A stretch of 64,000 nt of DNA from Baylisascaris procyonis (lineage: Eukaryota; Nematoda; Chromadorea; Rhabditida; Ascarididae), in contig JAZARR010000123.1 in assembly GCA_037389465.1 (NCBI GenBank), positions 2,922,501 to 2,986,500 on the forward strand, read 5' to 3'. Positions 1-14,783 of the stretch are shown piece after piece. The notes under the pieces are model-generated. The model was not told the origin of the DNA and did not search any database. It saw only the letters and a program-made list of their open reading frames with translations. The first letter of the stretch is position 1. Every line of letters begins with the position of its first letter. The position numbers and the translations under genes were made by a program.

Positions 1-1185
1 TCGTCTGATGCCAAAGATCACCTTCAGCGAATTACAAACGCTTCAGATGAGTTGGCACGATATATGTTTTCACGATTCTACCCGTTATATTGCTAGGGGA
101 TTGACAAAACATTCGTAGTAATGAATTTTTTTTTTTTTTGATCGCACGATTCAGCTGATCTTAAAGTGCTGTTCGAAATTCTTGGAAAAAAACTGCATAA
201 TCATAGAAATTTACTCAGTTCGGAAGCTATCTGTATGCCCATATATCAGTTTGCATCGAATAGAACTTACCAGCTACTAAATGTTTGCATTAGCTAAAAT
301 TCCTGCTAAAATATATGAATCTCATCCATCTCTATTCCTGACATCCGAAATCCTGCAAGAACGAGGAATTTAGGCAACTGTCAAAGACAATATATAAATT
401 CTGGTATATAAATGGCGTATTAATCAATCGTTACGTTGAAGAAGATTGTTTGCACTCGACTTGCACAACGTTGAGAGTTAGGTCAATGTCAGTGATTATC
501 AATTGAAATTCAAACAAAACAATTAACCTATGACGATGAGTTAATCATCTGATGGTTGCAAGCGAGCTCGTCTTATTCAAATGACTTCTTCAATGCATCT
601 ATACGAGCGATTATTAAATTGATAACGATATTCTTGCCGTAGTGATTTATGAAAATATCATTCAAAAATGAACTCCTAATAGAAATTTTCAGCTGAAATT
701 TGCTTGAACAATCTAAAACAAAAATTTTGAAAAAAAATTCACTTTTCACCAATTTCGAAGGAAGTTTTTTGTGTTTGCTATATTAGACTAATGGGCATTT
801 GTAAATTAAACCAATTAATAAATGTAAATGTAACTATAAATAAATAAGGAAATATGTATGAGGCAAGAATTCATTTTTTCAATGGAAATGAATATGATTG
901 AATTCTTGAAATTCTTGAATCCAACTTATCTAGTAAGTGTTAAGGATTTCAGTGAGTGAAGTCTCAGATTTTCTAGAGTTGAACAATTCGTTGTCCTATT
1001 TTTCAGCAGTCTCGTAATCCTTGATGATGATAAACAATACGAAACATCGAATAACTCCTTATGGTTATAATGCTTCTAGTTGCTCGTTAATAACGATATT
1101 GATATGTCACTATTGTGAGTCGATCGCCATAAGCATCATATGTGAGGGGTGAGGGATCTCCCAATCAATGAGGCCTGCAACATTA

Positions 1186-1420
1186 AGATCTACAACATTT
1201 GAAACGCTATTGATTCTGATACCTGAAGCTCCTGTGACGAAACGTAGGCACGAAACACTCGTGATAAATTGTTGATCACAGAATTTCAAAATTTCGGTGA
1301 TGCAGCTATCTTTCCATCTATGAATTCTCTGAATCTACTGGTCACTTTATCGAATGCATCATACCATAGATCTGCAACACTTGAAACGCTATTGATTCTA
1401 AGGGCAGATGCTGGTGTGAC
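1186..1420. repeat. Degenerate direct duplication, two copies 182 bp apart
   Basis: The 32 bases at 1186-1217 recur at 1368-1399 with two mismatches. Similarity continues weakly for about 21 more bases and ends in the shared string TGTGAC. On the - strand both copies are open and read a shared RINSVS peptide motif, so this may be a relic of a duplicated exon or of a mobile element. No wider family is recognised. Confidence 0.6.
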
Positions 1421-3041
1421 CGACCTGCAGGTCAGCATTAGTCAGCTCTTCTGCTGCACATCTGGGGCGATCTTCTCGTTTGTTACACTTGGAAGCAATT
1501 TATTCTAACATTATCTTTGAGCAATCGCATTCGGTGTGCTTATTTTAGCTCATTTGCCTTGAAAACTTTATAATGCCAAAAAATTGCTCGTCAAATTTCT
1601 TGCCCTCGTGGGAAGTGGTAAGCAAAATTTGATATGAACATTCGCTCGGTCCCACAGCAAAACGTATTATTAGCAAACCTCGTAAGATTTTACAGTTACG
1701 ATTTATTTCTTCCAATATATGAGAAAATTCAGGCGTTCATTGTAATCCGTTTTTTCCTCTAATTTTTTCATTCATGATGGTTTCTGCTTAAGAGATATTT
1801 TTGCGATTCAGAGAGCTGATGCGATGAACTGCCAAATGCATCATATATCAGTCTTCCTGGCGTGCTTCCGCCTATTTCAAACTTCATTATTTAAACGCTT
1901 GCTTTACCAATTTTTATGCATTCTCAGCCGTTATTTGCTGTAACACCATTAAGAGCACGTCTATTTGTTGAAAATAACATCTTCTCATAGAAAACTGGTT
2001 CCTTCAGCACAGGGTGATGAACATATGCGAAGTGAGGTGTTTTGCATATTTTTAGCTGTCATTCAAATACAACGATATACGCAAATCAGGTTTATTAGTT
2101 CTACAAACACTCGAATAGGCTATTGTGATGTTTTCGCATTTATATCACCATCCTAAAATAACATCGTTTGTCCGGCTAGTTTACACAGTATAAGGAATAT
2201 TTGTAGCTGTTGAATATCCAAAAATATGAAAGTTTGCATAAATTTTGCATCAATATCGTCTAGGAAAACATTATTTAAAATTTTAATATCCATGACTTTG
2301 ATGTTTAAAAGAGTGATCCGGCATACTGAATTCTCATTCCCAAATCGCATCGTCGCTGTTTTCAAGGAATTGGTAGAATAGAAAGTTGACTACAGATATT
2401 GAATATAAATGGGCAATAATAATTGCAACATACATTCACGTAACGAAGAATATTTTATAGACGTATCTTTGTGATAGCAATCGCTAATGCACTAAAATAT
2501 TATAGCTCATTCGGAAGAAAACCTTTCATAGCATTAAATAGAGAGATTAAGTTGCGCAAATTCAGCTACTCTTTTTTATATTTCAGCTTATCTTCGATGG
2601 CAAATGGTGTACACACTTTTTACTGCAATAAAACTTGAAAACACTTCATCGGATTCATTTGGTGAAAGCCACGTCAAGACTGTGAACTAACTGTTCCATT
2701 AGAATGCATTCTTCACTACGATGATCGAAGTGGTATTCCGACGCCTAAAAATATAAATTAAAATTCCGTGAGGCCTCTATGAAAGAATAAATGCGGATCT
2801 AATGAGACGCTTGCCAATGAGGAAAGGTGTTATTCCAGATGAATTCTTCGATGAGATGCCTTCTATATCTGTCTTCATTTTGCAAAACGAAGAACTACCA
2901 TGAAAATTAGTGAATCGATCTCTATAAGACATTAAGCTTGAATCGTAAAACACCCACACGTCCATAATGCAACCAAGTGCTATAACTTTCTACATTTCGC
3001 AAGCAATATACAAATAGCATCTATGTAGTCTTCAAGCGAAA

Positions 3042-3437
3042 TTGATGATGTTTTCATCTCACAATAAGGTACACATGATAGAGCTAATATCAGGCAGTTT
3101 GCTCAAGTTGGCCAAACGAATGGAACACTGTTGTCATATATGCTCCTTAACTGTGAAAAATTTTTTTATCCACACCTCCAAATGTTTCCACCTTTTAACG
3201 CAGTGCATATCGGATAAAAGGTGTTGCATCTATATTCGCCGCACTTGCAATCTGTCCTCTCAATCAAAATCGAACTTTACCCTATTCATTTTCCACATCG
3301 CCGATCGCTCAGCTCTTCCATCTTATGTTTTATGCGCCTGGCTGCAGGCGAAAGGCAATTGCCCTCTAAGACAACACAAACTGATATCGCTTGGCATTGA
3401 TGCTCGGAGGGCACCGGGTAGTACTTGCCACCAATGA
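3042..3437 (+). other. Unsupported 131-codon open frame with a GC-richer tail
   Basis: This is the longest open frame in the left flank. Its last third lies in a block (3290-3475) with clearly higher GC than its surroundings. On the opposite strand the same block also stays open in two frames, which is common for former coding DNA of mobile elements. I recognise no domain. It starts with repeated Met codons and has scattered Cys, but there is no convincing splice context. It is more likely a repeat relic than a gene. Confidence 0.15.
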
Positions 3438-3977
3438 TCCCTTCGACCATCGGCCGCAATACTGAAGGTCATTAAAGCGTTTTAATCATTCTATTGCATT
3501 CATAGATAATTACAATTCTTTTCAATTACCCCTCTCTGGGTGAATACTCTTCTGAGGCAAGTGGTGCTTTCGCGAGCACAGATTTTCTAAAGCTGCATAA
3601 AAACAAATAAGGCTAATTAAACTCGGCCTATAGAAGTATTTTTAGCGTAGTTGACCGATCAAAGAATTCCTTAAGTAAAAGTTGATTGTTCTTCACTTCA
3701 AGAAATCTTGGCAGGCTGTAATGTGCAAAGCATACGACAGTCAATTGAGACGAAATTACGCTTGGAGTTAGCCTAACTGGTGCCTAATAAAAATACTTTC
3801 TGGGTTAATTATTATAGCTTAACATGAGCTCTTCTGGAGTTGAAGTTGATATTGTAGTAACTGTGAATCCAAGTCCTTCGAAATAACATTTAAATAACAT
3901 TTTGATGTTTATTTGTGATGTACGTATAATATTTTGGATTGGAAGAGCACACATGGCCGACAATCGGTTGATAAGAG

Positions 3978-3996
3978 GTAATCAGTGTGCGTCACG
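3978..3996 (+). promoter_or_regulatory. Possible trans-splice acceptor just upstream of the phosphatase start
   Basis: The string GTAATCAG ends at 3985, 11 bases before the ATG at 3997. Nematode mRNAs are often spliced to a leader a few bases before the start codon, so this AG may be such a site. The upstream pyrimidine tract is poor, so confidence is low. Confidence 0.25.
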
Positions 3997-6900
3997 ATGT
4001 ACACGTTGCGGTTGCTTGTTTCTTTGCTGCTTGGAGTGTGTTTTGCACATAGACATTCGCTCGATCCAAGACGTGTTCCATCATGGGCACTGAAGGGACC
4101 GAATCATGGCCCCTCCTACGCTCAACCTGAGCAGGTGGCACTCAGTTATGGAGGTATTTTATTATGATCCTTTCCTTATTCGTCTCCCTCTCTAAAATTA
4201 TAGGTGTTGAAAAAAAGCAACAAATAGGTAAAGGTTTCGATGAGGGGTTCCACATATTTCCCGCATAATTTTGTTTAACATGTTAGGAATTTTCTTAGTG
4301 CACGAGAACTTTTCAAATGCAAAATGAACTTGGCGAAAGCTTGCAAAAATTGCGTTTAATTCATTAGGGCACTCCCTTATCGCTTTAGCAGCTTAGTTTT
4401 TCGTACTCAACGTGAAAATAAGCAAGCCCAGGGGCTTAAAGCTCACATTTTTGGAATACAGCATAAAATTGAGCAGATAATATGCCGTATGAGGAGATAT
4501 TACACATATATTGAACGAAAGCAATTAATCATTTCGTAGAAAGGATATTAGAGAGGTTTTGAACCGACCTTTGAAATTTTAGTCATACTATTGAGAAATG
4601 GTTGCTTTGTGAACGATGAGCATTGGAGAGGGAAGTGAACTTTTAAAAATATGCAGGTCCGATATGACTGACGTCATTAAGGAGGATAGCTTAAGTGAAA
4701 AATTAATTTTAAAGTCTGACGATATGTCAATTCACCTGCGTTGCCCAACCGATCTGACTACAGGTGAACCATCCTCAATGTGGATCACGTGGGTGACTTT
4801 CGATGATACATATGCATCGATTGTCGAGTATGGCATTGACGATCTCATTTGGAATGCCACCGGCGAAACTTCTCTCTTTATCGACGGTGGTCCAAAGAAA
4901 TCCAGGCGACACATTCACAGAGTACTTTTAACCGATTTGGATCCCGGAACTACTTATAGTTAGTAGACGTTTGCATGAGCTTCGCTTCATTGCGGCAAAC
5001 ATCGCTAAAACACCCCTGCTGAATATATGAATGTGTCGAGATATGCATCTCAGCTCCTGCATTTAACCAACTTTGATGAGCCATCTCGAACGAGAGTACT
5101 TTTTAAAAGTTATAGGATAAAAACAATAGTATTTAGATTTACCTTCATGTATTCCAAACAAGACTAAGAGGAAATTGTTCAGTTGAGTATATCAGATCAC
5201 ATGTTCGGGTGATTGTTGCAATCAATATAAGTAAAAATTGGTGCAATGCCACCAACATCATAGAGGACAAAGAATGAAACTTAAGGCAGTTGGAGGAAGG
5301 AAAAGAAATGTTTCACAAAAGTATTTGAATGTTCATTATCTGAATTGAGCAGTTGAAAAATAATATTGCAAATTTTATTGAAGAAATCGAATGAAGCTTT
5401 TTGTTGAAAAATCTAAAAAGTCTTCCACTTCCAAAAAGCTCTTGAAATCTTCAGCGAACCATGAGACTCGATAGAATGTTCAGTGAAATTGTTGACGGTT
5501 CTTTCGTAGAAATGAAATCATACCTTTGAAGTTGGTTAAGATTTTTTCTTGAAAAAGGTCCAACCAGTCTAGTTTTTCTTTAAACTAGAAGTTAGCTAGT
5601 ACCACACAATTGTTCACGGTTTTCGTTGATGTTAACGTAACTATACGAAACATTCATGCTGTACTGATAACGAAACTCTCCAGACCTATATCGGAATATA
5701 TACATTACTGACTGTACGTAGCATACGGTCGACGATTACAGGAATAAGAAATAACAAAACGTTCGTCTTATTTGTGTCACTTCGGCAATGATGGTGCCTC
5801 ATCATTATTCAATTTTGTTATATATAGAGATGCCAAATGTAATGCTTCCTCAAAAAAAAAAAAAAGAAAACCATCAGGACAAGGTTTTCTGATCGCATCA
5901 GTGGGTTCCACTCAGAAGTGTTTGGATCATCAATGAACTTAACGAAACGAATTTCCGCGTGTGGAAGCACTGAATGTGTTGCTCATTTCCTAATAAACTT
6001 TATTGCGATATTCTTTCTGTCCATACTTGATCTGCGCTTATGAATCAGCGCTCATCCGTTGTCCACTGACGAATCTTAAAATGTTTTCATATGGCAGTGC
6101 CGATTCTGCAGAGCGGTGATTTCTTCATAGAATCCTTTGATATAGTTCCATATCAGATGTCTTCACACTCAAGTGTAATTGTAAATTGATCTTCAAGTGT
6201 AAAATTTGATCACAAACTAAACGCTTCAAATTGTGCGCTAATTTAATGAGAACACAAGTATAAACATTTATGGCTCGGAGAATTGCACAACACCTATGCT
6301 TGTGATTTCATATATATTTGCGCTCATTTATGTTTATTTCGAAATCCATTCGAGCGCGTATATGATGTTGAAATTTCAGTATACCACGTTGGTTCGGAAT
6401 ATGGATGGAGTCCTATTTTTCGTTTTACGGCACTTCGAGAAAGACCTGAAGGTGGTTTCATCTACGCGGTATACGGTGATCTCGGTAATGTGAACGCAAG
6501 ATCGTTGGGCAAAATTCAGCAACAAGCACAAAGACATCTCTTTGATATGGTTCTCCACGTAGGTTAGTAAAACTTTACTATACTCGTAACCCAATATACA
6601 CCTAGTCAAGTATTTACTTATGCTATGCTTTGTCTAACAAGCAGACAATGAAATAGTGATTTATTTTTTGATGTGGACTACTAATCCTCTATAGAGTGCT
6701 ATGTGAATGCATAAATGTTCCTCAGAGAACCTGAGAGAGGAAGAAGCTTTAACGTGAAATCATTGTTCGCTTTTGAAACGATATGAAGATAGAAAAATAT
6801 TTCTGAAAGTAATAAAATGTTTTATATGTTTGAGATGAATGTAAATTTCTAAAAGAGCTTCTATTATTGCAAATGTTTTCAACTCAACGAAATCGCTTAG

Positions 6901-9900
6901 CCATAAAATTGTGGAACTTACAAGATTAACTTTCTCTCTACAAATATCTGACTGCTGAAAGGTTTCTTTCATAACAATTTTGATCGATTTCATTGCAGGT
7001 GATATGGCCTATAATCTCGACACAGTTAGTTTTTAAAATTTTCCATCAAATAAATATTTTTGCACTTGCAAAATTAACCGTATCTAAAAACTTTATTGAG
7101 AATTGAATGTCTTAAAAATCAACTGCAGACATTAGAAGTACAACAAAGCTATTACGCTAAACTCTTTTACTACGAATGAAAAGTTCGCGATGTCAGTGCA
7201 TGGAATCTAGGATAACGAAATATCGATGGATGAAAAATTGATAATACTTTCAGAAACTAATCTAGGTAAGAGGGTAGTAGAATCCGATGATAGTGGAGAT
7301 AACACAGATAGTGAAAGGCATCCAGAAAACGAGAAAACCTTAGTGCCACATCTCGAGAATATCACTTCCACATTTATCGTCTCGGTAGATCGAGCACACA
7401 ACGTTGCCTCACATTCACATGTGATCATACGAAGGCACTCCATTCCTTGTTTTCTTTGATGATTGATCCATATGATTCTTTTGCCAACACTTATTTCAAT
7501 ATATCTGATTTCGTTTTCTTTGAACAAACTTTTTAATTTCCAGAAGTCGGGAATAGTTTATTAAACTATATTTTCTTAGATGAACGACAGATATCGAATA
7601 ATGCCTCTTCAGCAAATGGCATCCAAGTTCCGAATATCACTTCAGTTTGCTATTATGCTTAGGATGATGGCAAATTTGGTGACCAGTTCGGCCGCCAAGT
7701 GGAGCCAGTCGCCGCATATGTACCATATATGACAGTGGTCGGAAACCACGAGAACTCCTACAACTTTTCTCATTTCGTAAATAGATACACAATGCCGAAC
7801 AGCGATCACAACCTCTTCTACAGGTGCTCGCTTTATGTTACCGTATTTAATCATTACTACAAGCAGATAAGTTCGGGAGAGTGAAAAACTAGTTTAGATG
7901 TTTGGAAAATTTATTTCATGCATTTCCTATTCTTCGATAAAAGAGCGTAATTTTTTAGTGCATTAATCCATGCAAAATAGCTGGTCGAAAGTTCTTCAGA
8001 AATAACAACCGTCAACTCAGTTTTTCAATTCCTCAAAGATCCATTTCTCTCATTTCCTCATTTTACTTTCTTTACCACCGCAGAAACATTTTTTCTTTCT
8101 CCTCTCATAAAATCCCATGGATTCTGTTATCTTGAGAGCGACCGCTTTTTATGGTCCGATTATCGCTAGTGCTTCTGTTATCATTCCAGCGATAACCCGC
8201 AAATACAAAAAGATGTCGAAAATTTGTCTTTGACTTGTTGGATTGTTTCACAACGTCGAAATATTTCCGTAAAGATGTCACTCTTGATGAACCTCAAAAA
8301 ATGAAATCAGCGCTTTTATTCTGCCTTTTGGGAAGAAACTAATCAGAAACCGATGCACTAAAATTTTTTATGAAAAATTACCTGTTCTTACTCAACAGTT
8401 GAAAACGTTGATTCATTCAAAAAATTTTAGTTTTGATTTGGGTAACGCTCATTTCGTAGCATTTTCAACCGAATTCTACTATTATACGGCTTACGGCTGG
8501 GAACAAATTGCGAATCAATGGAGATGGTTGAATGAAGACCTAAAGGTAAATGTGCACCTTATTCAGTACACTGTGATAAGATTCTTGGAGCTCTATTGAT
8601 TTATTGCGCATTAAATACGCATAATTCCTGGTAATGTTTACTAAAAGAATTTGCGGGCATGTGTGGCTCTAAAAGTGCTCCGTGACTGTCTTATGAAACG
8701 TATCTCAATAAAGCACCAAAGCAAGAAATTATTTAAAGTAACGTTAGAATATACACAGCGCCTATATAAACATTACAAAAATTATGTGCACCGAATTAAG
8801 AGCTTCACTCAAAAATATCACCGTAGATAACATATTTTTCGTTTGTTCTTAAAGTGCTCATGAAAATATTTTCATACTCTTCGGTCCATCTTTTGGTTAA
8901 CTTTTGGTGATAATAAATGAGAAGGGGGCATTGCACTTAGCTCTAACAATTTGAGGCATTTTTTAAAATTTGTCTTGAGCAATCACAAAAATGGCATATT
9001 GCTTATGTCGATTTATTTGCTTTAAATATTCTTGAAGGCGGCTTCCGAAAATCGCGATGAGCATCCATGGATTATAACGTTAGGGCATCGACCAATGTAC
9101 TGTTCAGATTTCGACGGGGATGATTGCACAAAATATGAGGCAAGGGTAAGACGTTTATCGCCAATTAACCATTGACAACAACTATGTTAAACTGGTTTTT
9201 CAGTGATCGTATATTCGCGCGACGGCTTATAGATTACTGTTAAATTATTGCAGCCCATCTTCAATAGCTGTTTTGGTTTATCGTTTAGGTGCACGAGTAA
9301 CTATGCGGTTTTCTTAGAACTGCTCTAAAACTGAGTGCGCATTGATCGCAGTTGTTTTAAGATGAAATTTAATGTGATCCCGTTTTATTATTGATAGATT
9401 ATACGCTAAATTCTCGCGAATATTCCCACTATTAAAGATCTATTTATAATTTTTTAGGAAGAAATCTTTCCTAGAAAATTTGAGAAGTGCACATGAAAGA
9501 GTAGGAAATTCGAGAACATCGGTTGAATTTTATGAAGAGGGAAGAGATGCAATAAGTAAACATATAAATTATGGAGATCATTCTCACTCTCTTATTTCCT
9601 GCAGCAATTGTGCAAATAACTATTGCTCACCAAAATCCAGCTAATTTTTTTCACTTAGTTCAGCTATGTGTAACAGTTAAGAGCAATTGCTAACGATAGT
9701 GCAAAATTGAAGGTAAGACCCATGAACGGTCGTTTCATACTAATATTTGTAGGTGTTATCAAGAGTGTTCTTGTAGTTTGATCAAATATCGGTGATCAAT
9801 ATGTTATTTTCTGACCTCCTGAATGTATCAAATTTCCTTTCATTCTGCAGACACGAACTGGTCTACCAGGAACACACGCATACGCACTCGAGAAGCTCTT

Positions 9901-12315
9901 CTATAAATATGGTGTCGATTTGGAAATATGGGCTCATGAGCACTCATACGAAAGAATGTGGCCTATTTATAATCGTACGGTGAGACGCTAAATTTAATTC
10001 CTCATCAATCTTCACATTAAACGATGAAATAAAACGATATTTCCGTTTACCATGTGAATCAATCCCTTTAAATGTTAAGAGTAATTTGTTTTAAGCATTT
10101 GAAGAGTTGCGCGAATTCATAGGATATAGTTTCCTTGACATTATATAAATCTAATGTCTCAATGAGCGCATTCATCTGTCGGTGAAAACGAACGTTTTCA
10201 TTCGCTAGGGAAGTGAAATAATAGCAAATTGAACATACGGATGTAATATCAGAAGTCCCACTCACATCGATATGGCGATTATGGAAGATGCATCTACAGT
10301 CTGTCATCGGGATACCGTACGGTTGTGAAATGCCAGAATTGGGCTCGTTGTAGATAGACAAGAGCAAGAGAATAACTGATTCAGCACACTGAAGTACACC
10401 ACCATCACATCCGTAAACAATGCCCTCAATAAGCAACGCAGCAAACTAATATAAAGCAATATAATATGATCAACGGAAGCGGGCACATCATAAACTTAAT
10501 AAAAACATCGAATTTTTTTGAAAGTAGACCTAAGCTTTGATAAACGTGTGCTCATTCATAAATGTGTGCCATAAGTGCTTCGCTGTAACGGATGAGCTGT
10601 CACGAAAAGGACATCCTCTCGTTCAATAATGCAGTTATTCCCTTTTTCAGGTCTACAACGGTACAATATCACCATATATTGATCCACCTGCTCCAGTGCA
10701 TGTGGTCACAGGATCTGCGGTGAGACTCTATTACGACTTAGAAACATTCAATTTGATTGAATCTATACTTCCACAAATACGTTGCGATATATATCGCATG
10801 AGAAGGAAGCGCAAAAAATACCACTGAAAGTGCTTATTATCATTATTTCAGAAATACGAAATTTCCGACTTAAATATTTTTAAGACGCTGAAGAAGAATG
10901 AGAAAAAAATTTCATTCATAACACATACAAAATGACTCAATAAGAATGCACATTAAGGGAAATTTAGGGGTGCCAGGAGAACACCGATCCGTTCATTGAG
11001 CATCCACCACCATGGAGTGCTTTTCGATCGTCAAATTACGGATTCAGTCGAATGCAAATCTTCAACAACACACATATTTACTTCGAACAACTAGCCGCTT
11101 CGAAGGTTGGTCATATAACAGATTAACGGAAATAATATTATTAATATAATGCTAGAAAAATAAACGTTTTTTTTTTGCATCCTCTCCCACAACTCGAAAA
11201 GATCTCTAATGAACGCATTTTTTTTGTGGTCTGAATTGCGTAAAATGAAAATTTGATTAACGTAACATAAATGCAAAATTTCTGACACATTATAATCTTT
11301 ACAATTGCTTTCAATATTTGTGCAGGAAAGTAAAGTATATTAAAGGAGGCAAAACAATTGTAAGAAAACGAAAAGTTGCTTACGACATTTCCTAGTGCAT
11401 GCAACCTTAATTTATTCGTATGTTAAAGTTAACGATTAAATTTCACAAATGCATACTTGCAAAAATGGGCGAAAATTATCTTCCATTTAATTTTTGACAT
11501 TTGAGATTTATTTGCAAACTTCATAAGCTCGCGTTGTACTGCATACTTCAATTTTTGCTGATATGATTTATAAGACGATTATAAAAATTGAAAATTGTGC
11601 TCTTGAGCGAAGAATTGTTCAAACGCTATATGAGAAAAGAAATCTTTTCGTGAAATATTTTAAAACTTTCATAGCAAAGCAATTCTATTCTTACATTATT
11701 CATCTCCGAAGTCTTCAAATATTTGCAACGAAAACGATTCCTTCTTAAAAGCGATCTACATTTCACATTCACCTTCAATCACTCTAACTCATCGAATGAA
11801 TCAAAAGGAAAGAACAAAGTATCGCAACTCTTAATGCCTAGTTAGCAATAGTCATCTATACTGAGTTCTAGAAAAATCGACACTAACCGCCACTCAATGC
11901 ATGATTTCTTTTATGATTGTCGAAATGAGGCACTTGAGCTTCAACAGTGCATCATGCTGCTTTCCTTTAGACGGGTTTCCTCTAGGAACAGAAACTAATG
12001 TAATGTCACGTGAAGAAGGATAATATTTTGCTGCTAATCTTCGTGAATAAGCTTTCTGCATCGTTGATTGCTTCATTTTATATGTCCTTATCATTGCTAG
12101 TGATCAGCAAATTTAATTAATGACTATTTCAGGCAGAAGTGGAGGATAGTTTCTGGTTAATAAAGCATAAACATGGAACGTATACTGCACACGACCGTAA
12201 ACTGATGAGACGTCATGGAACTTATATTCCGATGGACTATTGCCATCATCGATCGCATTGTCCCAATCGCTATGACATCTATAAGTCCTCTGAGGAAGCC
12301 GATTTTATGTTTTGA
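3997..12315 (+). CDS. Purple acid phosphatase (PAPL/ACP7-like), 11 exons, 487 aa
   Basis: Metallophosphoesterase predicted to hydrolyse phosphate monoesters at a binuclear Fe-metal centre, secreted or lysosomal. Exons: 3997-4153, 4764-4958, 6380-6562, 6999-7024, 7663-7823, 8431-8545, 9038-9145, 9851-9979, 10651-10719, 10968-11105 and 12133-12315. They sum to 1464 nt with every phase matching and end in TGA. Residues 1-17 (MYTLRLLVSLLLGVCFA) form a signal peptide. An N-terminal fibronectin-like domain follows (about 40-135), then the catalytic domain. All five ligand motifs are visible: GDLG (D151), GDMAY (D180, Y183), GNHE (N215, H216), LGHRP (H296) and AHEHSYER (H344, H346). The start at 3997 is preferred because the upstream in-frame codon at 3985 is GTG. 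The exon 7 acceptor ends in GAAG rather than CAG. The order matches animal PAPL proteins rather than small mammalian TRAP. Very sure of family; exact small-exon edges slightly less so. Confidence 0.96.
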
Positions 12316-13017
12316 GACGACAGTCTCTCATATTAACGCTTCGTCGTGGAAAATATCACCTCAAAAGTAAGAATTCTGCAGAGAACGGATCACCTTTGGT
12401 CAATTGCGTATTGCGCAAGCATTAATGGAAGCCACAATGAAAAACAGACTGAAATGTTGATGCGATCTCACAGGCTATTGCAAATTCCGACACAAAAATG
12501 ATAGTCGCTTAAGGGTTAGTGTGCGCATCAGAAGGTCAACACGATATACGTTTTCTAAGACCACACCAACAAAAAGAACACTGAGAAAAGACGAGGCAAT
12601 GACCGATTCATTTCACTCTACACGACCGACACTTTCGCATTTTTACATCGCACCTGGTGAAGGATTTATTGGTTTCAAAATTTCATGAACTCTTTCATGG
12701 CTACTAATGGATAGTTAAGGTCACCAGTCGCATTGAAATTCGGAATAGCGGTCACATTGCATTGTTCAGATCCGGAACGTTTACCGGAATGCGTCACTTC
12801 GACTTTTCGTGACTAATGACTTGACAATCCCAGAATATTTTGCACGCAAGTCATAGTGATTAGCATACGTACCAGATATTTTAGTACATTATCGCAAGCG
12901 GCGGTTGCAAATTTCGATAAGCGCATGTGACGATTCAGAGAAGCGTTTGCTTGCCAGTGGCACTGGCTTTAAAGATGGAAACTGAAGGATGGATACCTCC
13001 TTTTAGGATACTCGAAG

Positions 13018-13037
13018 AATAAACCAAACCGAATAAA
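13018..13037 (+). terminator. Possible poly(A) signals for the phosphatase gene
   Basis: Two AATAAA hexamers lie at 13018-13023 and 13032-13037, about 700 bases after the phosphatase stop codon. They are the first clear pair downstream. AATAAA is frequent by chance in AT-rich DNA, so this is only a candidate. Confidence 0.3.
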
Positions 13038-14783
13038 TTTCGAAAAAAATCCCAAAATAAAATCTCACAAAACGAAATAATCAAAAGGAAACAGAATTAG
13101 ATATCAATATGAAAAAAAAAAAATAGCAAAGAGTGAAGAATGACTCGTTTCATCGAAACACATCAAGTGCAGAATAGAACCCGAATCATTTTATTGCAAC
13201 AAATATACTCATTCATTTCTGAGTATTCTGATCGACTTCCTCAAGTTCGATAACGAACTTCACCAAATAGAGGTGAGGTTCCATCCCGACACTGCGCTTC
13301 TGCTTTTGATTGCGGAGAATTTTCTTTACCTCCTCATCTTGCACCTCTTCCATTTTTCGCTAAATTTAGCACGCATCATACAAAAGCATATATTTACAAT
13401 CATATCACTTCAATCATATCACTATTACAAACAAAAATAACATTTCCATACTACATTATTTAAAACATCTCTGATGCTGATGTTTCATCAATACTTCTGC
13501 GAATCAGATCAAAATGCATGAAAGACGTTCACTTGTATCTATGAAGTAGAGTATTTTTCAAATAACTGTATTTAAGCACACGTTTATGCTATCAGGCCAC
13601 TGTCCACTGTGACAGGAAACCGCCCTAGTGCTATGCTGCAATCGTTGAAACGATTGTTAGTAGTCAGTTTGAAACAGTGAATTGAAACGAGATCGGCTAA
13701 TTTGAAAGCGAGATATTGCTCTCAGAGATCATTGAGAAGTAATACCTGAGTCATATCATCGTACTTCACTCACTGATAGCATAATGCCATATATCTAGCA
13801 TGATTAGCATCTAACGTGATGTCATATAACATATAATCAAACATTAGAACTAATTAGCATATGCATTAAATTGATGAGAGCTTTTAGTTGTGATTAACGA
13901 GCTGAGAAATTATTGCAAAACCAAAATAGTTTAGACGATCACCGAGACTTTGTCCGCGATTGTACTGAGGATTTTCGTAGGATCCGCTTGTGAGATCACA
14001 GAAACGCTATTCATATCGAACTTATGTCTCTTTGGTTCGAAAATCTAAAAGGGATTTATTGAGATGAAATTTTCTATCAAAATTGAGGTGAATAATATCC
14101 AGAATTCAGCTCTTCAGCTATGAATAACCTAAGATTTGAAACAATTTCCTATTGAAGCATTCAAAAGAATGAATAAAGCGCAATGAATCGATAAAGAAGT
14201 GGTTAATTGAAATATCGAATTTGCATAGAATTTATTCCAACAAAACTGAACATTTTAATAACGTTATATTGCTCATAATAACCCTTATAATGGTATTGTG
14301 AGCATTATTTAATGCGGGCAAGGCATTTTGCTTCTAATTGAATACCAAGAGGAGAAATACGATCGATAGCATCGTTATTATAAGAACTCACGTTGTAATT
14401 TTTTCTTTTTTTTGACGCGACAGTAGCTGCAAAAAATGCCCTCAGTTAGAATAGGTTCAATAAGATGTCTACAGTATCAAGCATTCATTTGCGTATTCCA
14501 TGAATGTTCTCTTACACAATACAAGCTCTGATCGGATGCAATCTTATTGCATAATACACGATGGAAATTGAAGTTATAACATGCGGTCATCCTCTCCTGC
14601 AGAGCCCGTTCTAAAATAACTCCCTTGGGCATTCTTGGGAAAATAAAATGTACTTTCCTGTCAGCAAGCCCCATATGCGAAAAGTGCTGCTACGGAAAAA
14701 CTATATGATTGGAAGTATATACGGCAAATGCTCCATAGCATGATGCGATTTCTTCTTACAATTCTTTTCCAAAATGAACAGCT

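Larger units (their letters stand above)
1..3996. other. Intergenic region left of the phosphatase gene
   Basis: No gene is supported here. Open frames are short and lack family similarity; the longest is a 131-codon + strand frame at 3042-3437 whose tail lies in a GC-richer patch (about 3290-3475). A degenerate direct duplication lies at 1186-1238 and 1368-1420 and is listed separately. The rest is AT-rich with short A and T runs, such as the T run near 127-139. Confidence 0.5.
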
